Below are positions 8,462-15,909 of a stretch of 37,894 nt of DNA, one piece after another; position 1 is the stretch's first letter; every line of letters begins with the position of its first letter. A model generated the notes under the pieces. That model was not told where the DNA came from. It saw nothing but the letters and a program-made list of their open reading frames with translations, and did not search any database. The DNA comes from an uncultured Bacteroidales bacterium (lineage in GTDB: Bacteria > Bacteroidota > Bacteroidia > Bacteroidales > Paludibacteraceae). The stretch lies in contig ONEZ01000023.1 of assembly GCA_900316995.1 (NCBI GenBank), forward strand, positions 1 to 37,894. The letters run 5' to 3'. Position numbers and translations under genes: made by a program.

Positions 8462-9103
8462 ATGGCGCTGAAAGACTATTTCTATTTTACAAGAGAAGAG
8501 CGTCGCGGAGTGGTGGCGCTGCTTGTTGTTATTGCTGTTCTCTTTGGAGTCAGGATGTTTATTGTCGGTGAACCGAATAATAGTGTAATCGGTGAACCGG
8601 TGAATCGGTTAATCGAAGAGCCTCTATCAGTCGATTCACCGATTGGACGCATCACCGATTCACCTAAGTATAAGCCTTACACCAAACGCACTGAGAGGGA
8701 GGTAATGTTGGAACTTAACTCCGCCGATACGCTCCAGCTGCAGGAGCTAAGGGGCATAGGTCCTGGCTTTGCACGTCGCATAGTAAAGTACCGTGAGAAA
8801 CTTGGCGGCTACTATGCCAAGGAGCAGCTTATGGAGGTTTACGGATTCACGGAGGAGCTGTACGGGAAGGTGACTCCTCATATCACTGTGGATGCCTCAA
8901 AAATAAGTAAACTTGACGTGAACAATCTTGGCATAGCTGAGCTTAAACAGCACCCGTACATTTCATTCTATGAGGCAAAAGCCATTGTGGAGTACCGCAA
9001 CTCAAAACCCTCAAAACGCATTGATTCCATTGATGAACTCGCTAATCTTCCAGATATTAAGGAAAACTGGGAGGTGATTAGGATATATATAAAAGTTGAA
9101 TAA
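8462..9103 (+). CDS. Membrane-anchored helix-hairpin-helix protein (ComEA-like)
   Basis: 213 residues from the ATG at 8462; a GTG at 8456 is an alternative. A short cytoplasmic start (ALKDYFYFTREERRG) is followed by one membrane helix (about 18-35). A Pro/Ser-rich linker (about 37-75) is encoded by a repeat-like stretch. Two helix-hairpin-helix units follow: LNSADTLQLQELRGIGPGFA with IVKYREKLGGYY, and LDVNNLGIAELKQHPYISF with AKAIVEYRNSK. HhH units bind the DNA backbone without sequence preference; in ComEA this serves DNA uptake. Proteins of this form are common in Bacteroidota and their role there is not established. It lies 55 nt after the transporter and may be part of the proC operon. 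Confidence 0.8.
   Translation: MALKDYFYFTREERRGVVALLVVIAVLFGVRMFIVGEPNNSVIGEPVNRLIEEPLSVDSPIGRITDSPKYKPYTKRTEREVMLELNSADTLQLQELRGIGPGFARRIVKYREKLGGYYAKEQLMEVYGFTEELYGKVTPHITVDASKISKLDVNNLGIAELKQHPYISFYEAKAIVEYRNSKPSKRIDSIDELANLPDIKENWEVIRIYIKVE
8565..8680 (+). repeat. GGTGAATCGGTTAATCG-type repeat inside the HhH gene
   Basis: Imperfect copies of CGGTGAAC, CGGTTAATCG, GATTCACCGATT and ATCACCGATTCACC are packed in the part that encodes the linker after the membrane helix. The same words make up the array at 13323-13420 between rpoN and pbpC. Confidence 0.6.
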
Positions 9104-9113
9104 AATGGAGAAC

Positions 9114-10790
9114 TTAATTTTCCATTAATAGATGGATCTCAATTCTGCGGTTCAGGGAGTTCTCTGTGAGTGAGACTGGCTGTGATGAGCCTACGCCTTC
9201 TGTGGTGATACGCTCTGCTGATATGCCGTGCTCTTTCAGGTATGTGCCAACGCTCTCAGCACGCTGCAGTGACAGTGTAAAGTTATGCTCCTGAGTGCCA
9301 GTGTCATCTGTGTGACCTGTTATATGAATTTTGTATGAGGGGTGAACTGTGAGGAATTGCACAAATGCGTCAAGGTATGGGAATGACTCAGGGCGCAGTG
9401 TGCTTACATCTGTATCAAAGTAGATGTTCTCCAAGGTGAAATCCTCTCCTTTCTGTTCAAATCCGGAGCCGGACCTGTGCTCCTCAGGCAGCGTAATACT
9501 TACTATGCGCTTGTTTGGCCAGTACTCTCCTCCGGCGAGCCCGTTGCAAGACATATAGCCGTGTTCTCCTGTAACGTCAACCACAAAACCAAATTCGTCA
9601 CGGTGAGTGTTTATTGGGTAGCCTATGTTCACTGCATTGCCCCAGGCTCCAGTGGTGTCAAGGCGGCTATAGCATACGTCAAGCCCGCCCATGCCGCCGT
9701 GGCCGTCAGACGAGAAGTAGAGAAGGTCTCCGTACGGGCTGATGAATGGGGAGATCTCATTGTACGGGGTGTTTACTTCAGGACCCAGAACCTCCACTCT
9801 GTAAAAGCTGAGGGAGCCGTCCTTATTATAGAAAACATTGCACTTGAAAATATCTTTGTCACCCTTGGATGAGCCGTCAGGGATATTGCCTATAGCGCTG
9901 AAATAGAGAGTTTTGCCGTCGGCGCTGAGGCTTGGGGTGCTCTGCCAGCGGAGGGAGTTGAGCGGGGCGGGGCAGAGCACAGGGCGGCTCCACCTGCCGT
10001 TATGGTTTATAGAGTAGTAGAGTTCACAGCCGCCCCCGCCGCCTCGGCGGTTACAAGCCGCAAAAAACATGTATTTGCCGTCGGCCGATATGCAGCAGGC
10101 ACCCTCATTCTCATTACTGTGCAGTTCACCTGCTACAGCCTGAGCAGGCAGCCATCTGCCATCTGAAGAGAGCGTGCTACAGAAAATATCCTCTTGAATG
10201 TCAAAGGAGTTTGCTACCGATGCAGACTTGCCCACCACCACAGTGGTGTAGAAGTGGCGTTTGTCTGTGTCAATAAAGGGCCAAATATTATCGTAAGGAG
10301 TGTTGATGCTATCGCTCATAGGAGCAATTTCAATATCAAGAGCGTTCTCTTTCAACATTTTGGCATCATTGCACTTTGCTATGGTGTGTTTAACAAGAGA
10401 TGTCTGCCTAAGTTTGCCAAGCTGAGCTATGGCTTCATCAAAGCGCTCTGCATCAAACATCGCCATGGCAAGGCGGAATCTCAAAACTTCAGGTTCTTCC
10501 ACATCCTTGACTTTTAAGGCTTTTTCAAGCATCTCTATGCGCTTTTCAGTAAGGTCACTGCTCTTGTAGGTGTCATCAAGCAGTTTATACCACTGGCTCT
10601 CTTTCTTATCTTTTTTCACCATTTTCTCCAGCATCAGGGTAGCCTGCTCTGTATCACCGCTCTGCAGGAGGGAGACTATGGTTACGTACGGAGACTCCGC
10701 ATATAAATTGAAAATTGAAAGTTGACGTGTTGATGAACACGAAGTGTGAATAAAGTTGAAAGTTAATATGAGAAGAAACAATATACGCAC
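9114..10790 (-). CDS. OmpA-family lipoprotein with TPR and PD40 beta-propeller (PorE-like)
   Basis: 558 residues if the GTG at 10790 is the start. This start gives a hydrophobic signal (RILFLLILTFNF) and a Cys in HTSCSS that would be lipidated, although the residue three before the Cys is not typical. TPR-like helices follow (about 40-110), then PD40/WD40-like propeller blades with repeated SxDGKxxYFSS forms. The last 100 residues are an OmpA-like peptidoglycan-binding domain with ITGHTDDTG and NRRIEI. TPR, propeller and OmpA in this order is the plan of PorE, the T9SS lipoprotein that ties the machine to peptidoglycan; PorE also has a carboxypeptidase-regulatory-like domain that is not obvious here. 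The frame stays open to a TTG at 10904, but that part is encoded by repeat DNA and is doubtful. Confidence 0.75.
   Translation of the reverse strand: MRILFLLILTFNFIHTSCSSTRQLSIFNLYAESPYVTIVSLLQSGDTEQATLMLEKMVKKDKKESQWYKLLDDTYKSSDLTEKRIEMLEKALKVKDVEEPEVLRFRLAMAMFDAERFDEAIAQLGKLRQTSLVKHTIAKCNDAKMLKENALDIEIAPMSDSINTPYDNIWPFIDTDKRHFYTTVVVGKSASVANSFDIQEDIFCSTLSSDGRWLPAQAVAGELHSNENEGACCISADGKYMFFAACNRRGGGGGCELYYSINHNGRWSRPVLCPAPLNSLRWQSTPSLSADGKTLYFSAIGNIPDGSSKGDKDIFKCNVFYNKDGSLSFYRVEVLGPEVNTPYNEISPFISPYGDLLYFSSDGHGGMGGLDVCYSRLDTTGAWGNAVNIGYPINTHRDEFGFVVDVTGEHGYMSCNGLAGGEYWPNKRIVSITLPEEHRSGSGFEQKGEDFTLENIYFDTDVSTLRPESFPYLDAFVQFLTVHPSYKIHITGHTDDTGTQEHNFTLSLQRAESVGTYLKEHGISAERITTEGVGSSQPVSLTENSLNRRIEIHLLMEN
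10723..10753 (-). repeat. 31-bp dispersed hairpin repeat, copy 1
   Basis: Identical over 31 bp, in inverted orientation, to 13362-13392. It holds the perfect hairpin CGTGTT-CATC-AACACG. This copy lies inside the signal-peptide coding part of the OmpA-family lipoprotein and is flanked on both sides by TCAACTT/TCAATTT runs. Confidence 0.85.
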
Positions 10791-10866
10791 GTCATGCTGA
10801 GTGAAGCATTGCGTAATGAAGCCTCTCAGAAACTTTATGAGACTCTTCACTTCGTTCAGAGTGACG
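10790..10866. repeat. Palindromic dispersed element (GAAGTGAAG type)
   Basis: The ends are CGTCA and TGACG, and the arms CGTCATGCTGAGTGAAG and CTTCACTTCGTTCAGAGTGACG are imperfect inverted repeats. A related half element is at 23071-23110. The in-frame readthrough from 10904 across it is not believed to be protein. Confidence 0.6.
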
Positions 10867-10895
10867 TCAACTTTCAATTTCATGCAATAACTTTT

Positions 10896-11042
10896 AATTC
10901 TCAACTCTCAATTCTCAACTCTCAATTCTCAACTCTCAATTCTCAACTCTCAATTCTCAACTCTCAATTCTCAACTCTCAATTCTCAACTCTCAATTCTC
11001 AACTCCTCAACTCCTCAACTCCTCAACTATTAACTATTAACT
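10896..11042. repeat. Tandem array of TCAATTC/TCAACTC units
   Basis: About seven copies of a 14-bp unit (TCAACTCTCAATTC) run without a break from about 10898 to 11003. They are followed by TCAACTCC triplicates and ACTATTA duplicates. The array ends inside the 3' end of plsC and supplies its stop codon at 11023-11025. Confidence 0.9.
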
Positions 11043-11748
11043 CTCTGATTTTCTCAATTTGCACAAACTCATCATCGTGATCGGCGGGGTGGAACTCCAC
11101 TTCTGGCAGAATGGTGAGGTTCAGGCGGCCTGGCACAGGGTAGAATTTGTCGTGCGGCATTACTTGGAAGCCACCGTCAATGCGCATGGGGATTATTGGC
11201 AGCTCCACAGCCTTGGCTATCTCAAATGCACCGCGTTTGAACTTGCCTATCTCACCGTTGCGAGTGCGAGTGCCCTCAGGGAACACCACAAGGCTCACAC
11301 CACCAGTAAACACACCTTTGGCGGCTTGCAGGGTCTGAAAAGCCTCACGCCCTTTCTGGCGGTTAATAAAAAGGAATCCGGCAGCTTTGCAAGCCCAGCC
11401 AATGAACGGCCATGTGGCTATCTCTTTCTTCATAATCCACTTAAAAGGCACACCTATATAACCATAGATAAGGAATACATCATATATGCTGGTGTGGTTT
11501 GAGGCAAATACGTATGACTGCCCCTTGCGAATATTCTCCTTGCCTTTTACAGAAACCTTGCACCATGCAAGAATGCACATAAACTTAGACCATATCATAC
11601 CAGGGTAGAACCCCCAGACTCTGTCACTGCCTAATGTACAGCCCACCCATGTGGTAACGGCGCAAAGAATGGTGGCAATGATGCCAAGCGGATACCACAC
11701 GCATATAATGTAAATAAGCCAAAGAACCTTTAGAACCGGATTTTTCAT
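11023..11748 (-). CDS. plsC: 1-acyl-sn-glycerol-3-phosphate acyltransferase
   Basis: 241 residues, typical of the PlsC family. After an N-terminal membrane segment come the four family blocks: NHTSIYD (the catalytic HX4D, about residue 83), FINRQKGREA, VVFPEGTRTRNGEIGKFKRG (the glycerol-phosphate binding EGTR) and the closing LPIIPMRI. The enzyme acylates lysophosphatidic acid to phosphatidic acid at the inner membrane. The last residues (LIVNS) and the stop codon are encoded by the edge of a repeat array, so the original end may have differed. The gene is divergent from rpoN with only 56 nt between their ATGs. Confidence 0.94.
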   Translation of the reverse strand: MKNPVLKVLWLIYIICVWYPLGIIATILCAVTTWVGCTLGSDRVWGFYPGMIWSKFMCILAWCKVSVKGKENIRKGQSYVFASNHTSIYDVFLIYGYIGVPFKWIMKKEIATWPFIGWACKAAGFLFINRQKGREAFQTLQAAKGVFTGGVSLVVFPEGTRTRNGEIGKFKRGAFEIAKAVELPIIPMRIDGGFQVMPHDKFYPVPGRLNLTILPEVEFHPADHDDEFVQIEKIRELIVNS

Positions 11749-11768
11749 GATTTTTTATTTGAGTGCTA

Positions 11769-11776
11769 CAAAGTTA
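11769..11776 (-). promoter_or_regulatory. -7 promoter element of plsC
   Basis: TAACTTTG on the minus strand, 20 nt upstream of the plsC ATG at 11748. Confidence 0.5.
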
Positions 11777-11788
11777 ATAATTTTTAAC

Positions 11789-11796
11789 TAATTTTG
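11789..11796 (+). promoter_or_regulatory. -7 promoter element of rpoN
   Basis: TAATTTTG fits TAnnTTTG and ends only 8 nt before the ATG at 11805. If used, the rpoN message would be almost leaderless. A second promoter further upstream cannot be excluded. Confidence 0.4.
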
Positions 11797-11804
11797 TGAA
11801 AAAT

Positions 11805-13325
11805 ATGGCAGTCAAACAGCAAATATCACAGCAAACAGGGCAGAGGCAGCAGTTAAAGCTCAGTCAGCAGCAGCTTCTGGTGGCAAGTCTCTTGGAAGGT
11901 TCCATAGTGGAGCTTGAAGACAAAGTGAAGAAGGAGATAGAGTCAAACCCCGCACTTGAAGAGGCTGAGCCGCACCCAGAGACAGATGAAACAGTCTCCC
12001 TCGATGCTGACGAAGGCTACTCAGACGGGTCTGACAATGATGATTATGACAGCAGCGTGGATTATGATATGGAGGACTATGAAGACCGTATGTCATCCGC
12101 AGACCACAACGTTATTCCAGAGGATTATAACTCAGCATACACTGAGACAGAGAGTCTTACAGATTATCTTGACGGTCAGGTAGATGCCATATCCGCATCG
12201 GAGAAGAGCAAGAAGATATGCCACTACATAATAGGAAGCCTTGATGAAGACGGCTACCTGCAAGATGACATTGAGAAGCTTACAGATGACCTTAACATCT
12301 ACCAAGGGCTGGAGATAACCCAGTCTGAGTTGCTTGAGGCAGTGCTTTTGGTGCAGAGTCTGGATCCAGCCGGAGTGTGCGCCCGCTCAGTTAACGAGTG
12401 TCTGCGCCTTCAGGCGGAGCGCAAGATGAGCGGAAATTTCAGTAAGGATTTTATCTGCCGCATCGCCGTGGCAGTTCTTGATGAGTTTTTTGAAGATTTT
12501 ACAGCCAAACGCTATGACCGCATACTAAGGCGAGTGGAGGTGGAGCGCACTAAAGAGGGTGATTTTGAGCGTGTTACTAAAGAAGAACTCAATGCTGCCA
12601 TAGAGTTGATACAAGGGCTTAACCCGCATCCATGCCATATCTACACCGATGCCAAATACCTTAGAGGCTTTGACAGCATAACCCCTGATTTCTACTATGA
12701 CTCTCAGTCAGACCATCTTACAGTGAGCAGCGGCCACATACCAGCGCTCTCTGTAAGCAGGGAGTACACCAAGATGCTGGAGCAGGTGGAGAAACTAAAG
12801 AAAGAGGGGCATAAAGACCGTGAAGGTTCAGAGGTGTTTCTAAAAGACCGCATAGAGAGCGCACGGCAGTTCATAGACGCCATAGCTCAGCGTAACGCCA
12901 CACTCTCCAAGGTTATGACAGCCGTTATAAAGGTACAGAGAGCGTTTTTTCAGGGAGGCTGTGATAACTCTCTGTTACAACCCCTCACCATGAAACAGGT
13001 GGCTGAGATGGCAGACTGTGACATATCCACAGTATCACGTGTGGCAAACAGCAAGTACATTGACGTGGATCACCAATACACGTTCAGCTTAAAGTACTTC
13101 TTCTCAGAGGGTATCACCACTCAGAGCGGAGAGACTGTGTCAAACAAAATGATAATGGAGACCATAAAGTCTCTTGTGGAGGCGGAGGACAAGAGCTCCC
13201 CGCTCACAGACGATGCCATAGCCGCCACACTCAACAAGCAAGGCTACAACGTGGCTCGGCGCACCGTAGCGAAGTATCGTGGCACGCTTGGAATCCCAAG
13301 TACCAGAGAAAGAATAAATGGTTAA
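11805..13325 (+). CDS. rpoN: RNA polymerase sigma-54 factor
   Basis: 506 residues from the ATG at 11805; an in-frame GTG at 11796 lies within the promoter core. The Gln-rich activator-interacting region I (QQLKLSQQQLLVASLL with EIESNPALEE) is followed by a long acidic linker (about 45-105), the core-binding domain, a helix-turn-helix with TMKQVAEMADCDISTVSR, and the RpoN box ARRTVAKYRG near the end. The box usually reads ARRTVAKYRE; here the last Glu is Gly. Sigma-54 directs RNA polymerase to -24/-12 promoters and needs an AAA+ activator; none is encoded nearby. The stop codon TAA is the first part of the GGTTAATCGG repeat array that follows, so the native C-terminus may have been altered by one or two residues. 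Confidence 0.95.
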   Translation: MAVKQQISQQTGQRQQLKLSQQQLLVASLLEGSIVELEDKVKKEIESNPALEEAEPHPETDETVSLDADEGYSDGSDNDDYDSSVDYDMEDYEDRMSSADHNVIPEDYNSAYTETESLTDYLDGQVDAISASEKSKKICHYIIGSLDEDGYLQDDIEKLTDDLNIYQGLEITQSELLEAVLLVQSLDPAGVCARSVNECLRLQAERKMSGNFSKDFICRIAVAVLDEFFEDFTAKRYDRILRRVEVERTKEGDFERVTKEELNAAIELIQGLNPHPCHIYTDAKYLRGFDSITPDFYYDSQSDHLTVSSGHIPALSVSREYTKMLEQVEKLKKEGHKDREGSEVFLKDRIESARQFIDAIAQRNATLSKVMTAVIKVQRAFFQGGCDNSLLQPLTMKQVAEMADCDISTVSRVANSKYIDVDHQYTFSLKYFFSEGITTQSGETVSNKMIMETIKSLVEAEDKSSPLTDDAIAATLNKQGYNVARRTVAKYRGTLGIPSTRERING

Positions 13326-13420
13326 TCGGTCAATCGGTTAATCGTTTAATCGAATGTTCAGTTATTCACACTTCGTGTTCATCAACACGTCACCAGTTCA
13401 CCGATTCACCGATTCACCGT
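13323..13420. repeat. Composite repeat between rpoN and pbpC
   Basis: GGTTAATCGG-type units (13320-13350) and CCGATTCACCG-type units (13393-13417) flank the 31-bp hairpin repeat at 13362-13392. The left array supplies the rpoN stop (TAA 13323-13325) and the right array supplies the pbpC stop (TGA 13406-13408, minus strand). The two stops are only 80 nt apart, and no separate terminator is seen. Confidence 0.85.
13362..13392 (+). repeat. 31-bp dispersed hairpin repeat, copy 2
   Basis: Perfect match to the complement of 10723-10753. The hairpin is CGTGTT (13374-13379), loop CATC, AACACG (13384-13389). It may act as a terminator for the convergent genes, but no T-run follows. Confidence 0.85.
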
Positions 13421-15850
13421 CAATTGTATGGACTTCCTATTCCCACTATCATCCACGATAGTGAGGGTGTGGGTGCCGGGAGCGGGTTGGATGGCCATGC
13501 TGTGCATATACTGGGTGGAGCCAAGGTACTCGTTGTCAAGATGCCAGTAGATAGTGGCATCGGGGTTATGATGAGTGGCTTCACACACAATGCTCTGCTT
13601 CTTTCCCTCAAAATCAACAGGTGTATAGAGAATGGCTCCGTGATTTGGGTAGATAATGTCAAGAGGGCGTATGTCAGCACCATCGCAGCCTGGCATCATG
13701 GGTGGAAGCTGACGGTAGTTTATGTGGCTCAGCTTATAGTAGTACTCCTGCACAGGCGGCAGCACAAACCAAGGCTCGTTTACCATATCAGATACGCTGT
13801 AGCAGGAGCTGTTCACTCTGTATGTGCGCTCCTTGTTCAGGTGAACTAACTTGTGGTAGGGGCAGATGTCGCTCCTAACACCGTTGTGTGGAATGGGCAC
13901 AGTGTCAACCTCTGTGCAGTATTCTGACGCTCTATGCCCCGATGCACGGCATACAGCCTCTTCAGCCATATCGTCATACGGAGGTTCAAACCAAGCTGAG
14001 GTGCGCAGATGTGAAAACGCACGCAGCATTACGGGGGCTGCATATCCCACGCCTGTCATGCCAGAACGTCCCTCTCCAGTGGCGTTCCCCACCCAAACGC
14101 CCACCACATACTGCGGTGTTACGCCTATGGCCCAAGCGTCTTTGCCGCCATAGCTGGTGCCTGTTTTCCATGCTATCTTCTTCATTGACTCAAACTGCTG
14201 CCAGTCTGCCTCCTCCTCCGGGCGGTTGAGTTTGCTCATGGTTTCAAACATGAACCAGAGGGAACTTTGAGAAATGGGGACATCGGTCACATCGTAAGGC
14301 TCAGTTCCTTGCGGAACTGTTTCCTTTTTTTTGTTCGTGCTTCGCACGGCACGCTGAAGCGTGCTTGTCGCTTCGCTCCGTATCGAGGCTTCGTCCCTCC
14401 CATACGGGTCTGTGACCCTATGGGTCCCTCCCGCTATACGTCTCCGCGGGTGGAGACGCTTATCCATTAGTAGTGCTCTCGCTAACGTCCCGTACATCCC
14501 ACAAATCTCCTGCAGCGTGGCTTCTGCGCCGCCAAGGATGAGTGAGGCGCCGTAGTGGTCTGCATCGCGGTTCATAGTGGTAATGCCAAGGGAGCGCAGC
14601 AGCTTGAGAAAACGGTCTATGCCGTAATCTCTCAGCATACGCACCAGCGGCACGTTTAGGGAGCGGATAACTGCTTCATCAGCGTGAACCACGCCGCTGT
14701 AGCCCTTGTTATAGTTCTGAGGGTTGAACCCTTTGAGGTATAGCGGCACATCGGGGATAAGTGTGTGGGGCAGAATCATACCATCTGTAAGCATGGCGGC
14801 ATAGAGAACAGGCTTAAGTATGCTGCCGGTGCTGCGCGGTGATGTTATTATATCCACGCTGTTGCAGAAGCGCTCGTCGGCCTTGAAGGAGGCGTTCCCC
14901 ACGTATGCCACAGTGTTGCCGGTAGGAACCTCCTGCACCAATATGGCAATATTATGCAGCTGGTTTCTCAGAGTATATTCACGGGCGTACTGGTCTGCCA
15001 TATTCTGAAGCGTGTTTTGCAGATGAAGGTCAATATGGGTGTGAATGGCTTCGCCCCTATGCTTCTTAAGCATGGTGGAGGCTAAATGCGGAGCAGTCTG
15101 GGGCAGATTTTCAGGTGCGGCGGGAATAGGTTCAGCCACTGCCAAAGTGTAATCATCTTCTGATATTACGCCACGCTCAAACAGGTTGTGCAGCAGAGAG
15201 TTACGCTTTTTAAGCAGCAGTTCTCTGTTACGGGATATGTGTACCAGTGATGGGGAGTTAGGCAGTACGGCCAGCATCGCCGCCTGCGCCCATGTAAGCT
15301 GTGAGGCAGGGCAGGAGAAGTAGCGCCAGCTGGCAGCCTCCAGACCCACCACATTGCCGCCAAACGGGGCGTGCGATGCGTACATGGCAAGAATCTCATT
15401 CTTTGAGTAGCAGAGTTCAATGTACAGCGCACGGTTAAGCTCCACAAACTTACGCCAGTAGGTTCGCTCACGGCTCTCAGAAGATATGCGGCTCACCTGC
15501 ATGGTAAGAGTGCTGCCGCCGCTCACTATTCGCCCCCTCTTAAAGTTCAGAATAGCAGCCTTCACCATGGATACAGGATTCACCCCCGGATGCCAGTAGA
15601 ACCAGCGGTCCTCATAGTTGAGTATGGCCTGGCGGAACTTTTCAGGCACAGTGTCAGAGGGAGGGAAACGCCACTGCCCGTCAGACGCTATATGTGCGTT
15701 CATAAGAGTTCCGTTTGAGGAGTAGAGCAAAGTGCTATACACAGAACGGAACACCCCTTTAGGAGTGGTTAGAGCCATTATAACCACCCAAACTACAAAA
15801 ATTAACAGTATGGGTAGTAATATTTTCAGTATTTTAACGTTCTTTTTCAA
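13406..15850 (-). CDS. pbpC: Penicillin-binding protein 1C, bifunctional transglycosylase/transpeptidase
   Basis: About 814 residues from a TTG at 15850, which places a Lys-rich start before the membrane anchor; GTG at 15880 is the alternative, and the first ATG (15778) would cut the anchor. The GT51 domain has the catalytic Glu in NYEDRWFYWHPG (E80) and GGSTLTMQVSR. The transpeptidase domain has the active Ser in STGSILKP (S343, K346), SLN (397-399) and KTGTSYGGKDAWAIG (562 on). A BiPBP_C domain closes the protein. Residues about 465-517, between the SLN and KTG motifs, are extra and are encoded by five consecutive DNA hairpins at 14303-14458. Divergent from the alpha-2-macroglobulin gene, its usual partner (as in E. 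coli pbpC-yfhM). Confidence 0.93.
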   Translation of the reverse strand: MKKNVKILKILLPILLIFVVWVVIMALTTPKGVFRSVYSTLLYSSNGTLMNAHIASDGQWRFPPSDTVPEKFRQAILNYEDRWFYWHPGVNPVSMVKAAILNFKRGRIVSGGSTLTMQVSRISSESRERTYWRKFVELNRALYIELCYSKNEILAMYASHAPFGGNVVGLEAASWRYFSCPASQLTWAQAAMLAVLPNSPSLVHISRNRELLLKKRNSLLHNLFERGVISEDDYTLAVAEPIPAAPENLPQTAPHLASTMLKKHRGEAIHTHIDLHLQNTLQNMADQYAREYTLRNQLHNIAILVQEVPTGNTVAYVGNASFKADERFCNSVDIITSPRSTGSILKPVLYAAMLTDGMILPHTLIPDVPLYLKGFNPQNYNKGYSGVVHADEAVIRSLNVPLVRMLRDYGIDRFLKLLRSLGITTMNRDADHYGASLILGGAEATLQEICGMYGTLARALLMDKRLHPRRRIAGGTHRVTDPYGRDEASIRSEATSTLQRAVRSTNKKKETVPQGTEPYDVTDVPISQSSLWFMFETMSKLNRPEEEADWQQFESMKKIAWKTGTSYGGKDAWAIGVTPQYVVGVWVGNATGEGRSGMTGVGYAAPVMLRAFSHLRTSAWFEPPYDDMAEEAVCRASGHRASEYCTEVDTVPIPHNGVRSDICPYHKLVHLNKERTYRVNSSCYSVSDMVNEPWFVLPPVQEYYYKLSHINYRQLPPMMPGCDGADIRPLDIIYPNHGAILYTPVDFEGKKQSIVCEATHHNPDATIYWHLDNEYLGSTQYMHSMAIQPAPGTHTLTIVDDSGNRKSIQLTVNR
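14303..14458. repeat. Run of five perfect hairpins inserted in frame within pbpC
   Basis: The stems are AGTTCC/GGAACT (14303-14318), CGTGC/GCACG (14336-14348), GCACGCT/AGCGTGC (14349-14364), CCCATA-GGGTC/GACCC-TATGGG (14399-14424) and CGTCTCC/GGAGACG (14439-14458). The segment is free of stops in the pbpC frame and adds about 52 residues rich in Arg, Ser and Thr that do not fit the family. Confidence 0.75.
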
Positions 15851-15859
15851 ATTTTTACC

Positions 15860-15901
15860 TACTTTTGTAAGAATTAACACTGAATAAGTACAACAAAAGT
15901 A
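15860..15901. promoter_or_regulatory. Symmetric divergent promoter pair of pbpC and the alpha-2-macroglobulin gene
   Basis: TACTTTTG at 15860-15867 on the plus strand and again at 15894-15901 on the minus strand form a 9-bp inverted repeat (TACTTTTGT/ACAAAAGTA) with 24 nt between. Each is a TAnnTTTG core. The two cores point towards each other, so the predicted transcripts overlap by about 15 nt at their 5' ends. Confidence 0.55.
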
Positions 15902-15909
15902 ATACAATT

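Noticed and set aside
10791-10904. N-terminal extension of the OmpA-family lipoprotein to TTG 10904 or ATG 10883
   Set aside because: The extension is encoded by a palindromic repeat and a tandem array and would bury the signal peptide.
10896-11042. Regular repeats that might be a CRISPR array
   Set aside because: The 14-bp units follow each other without unique spacers, and no cas genes are present.
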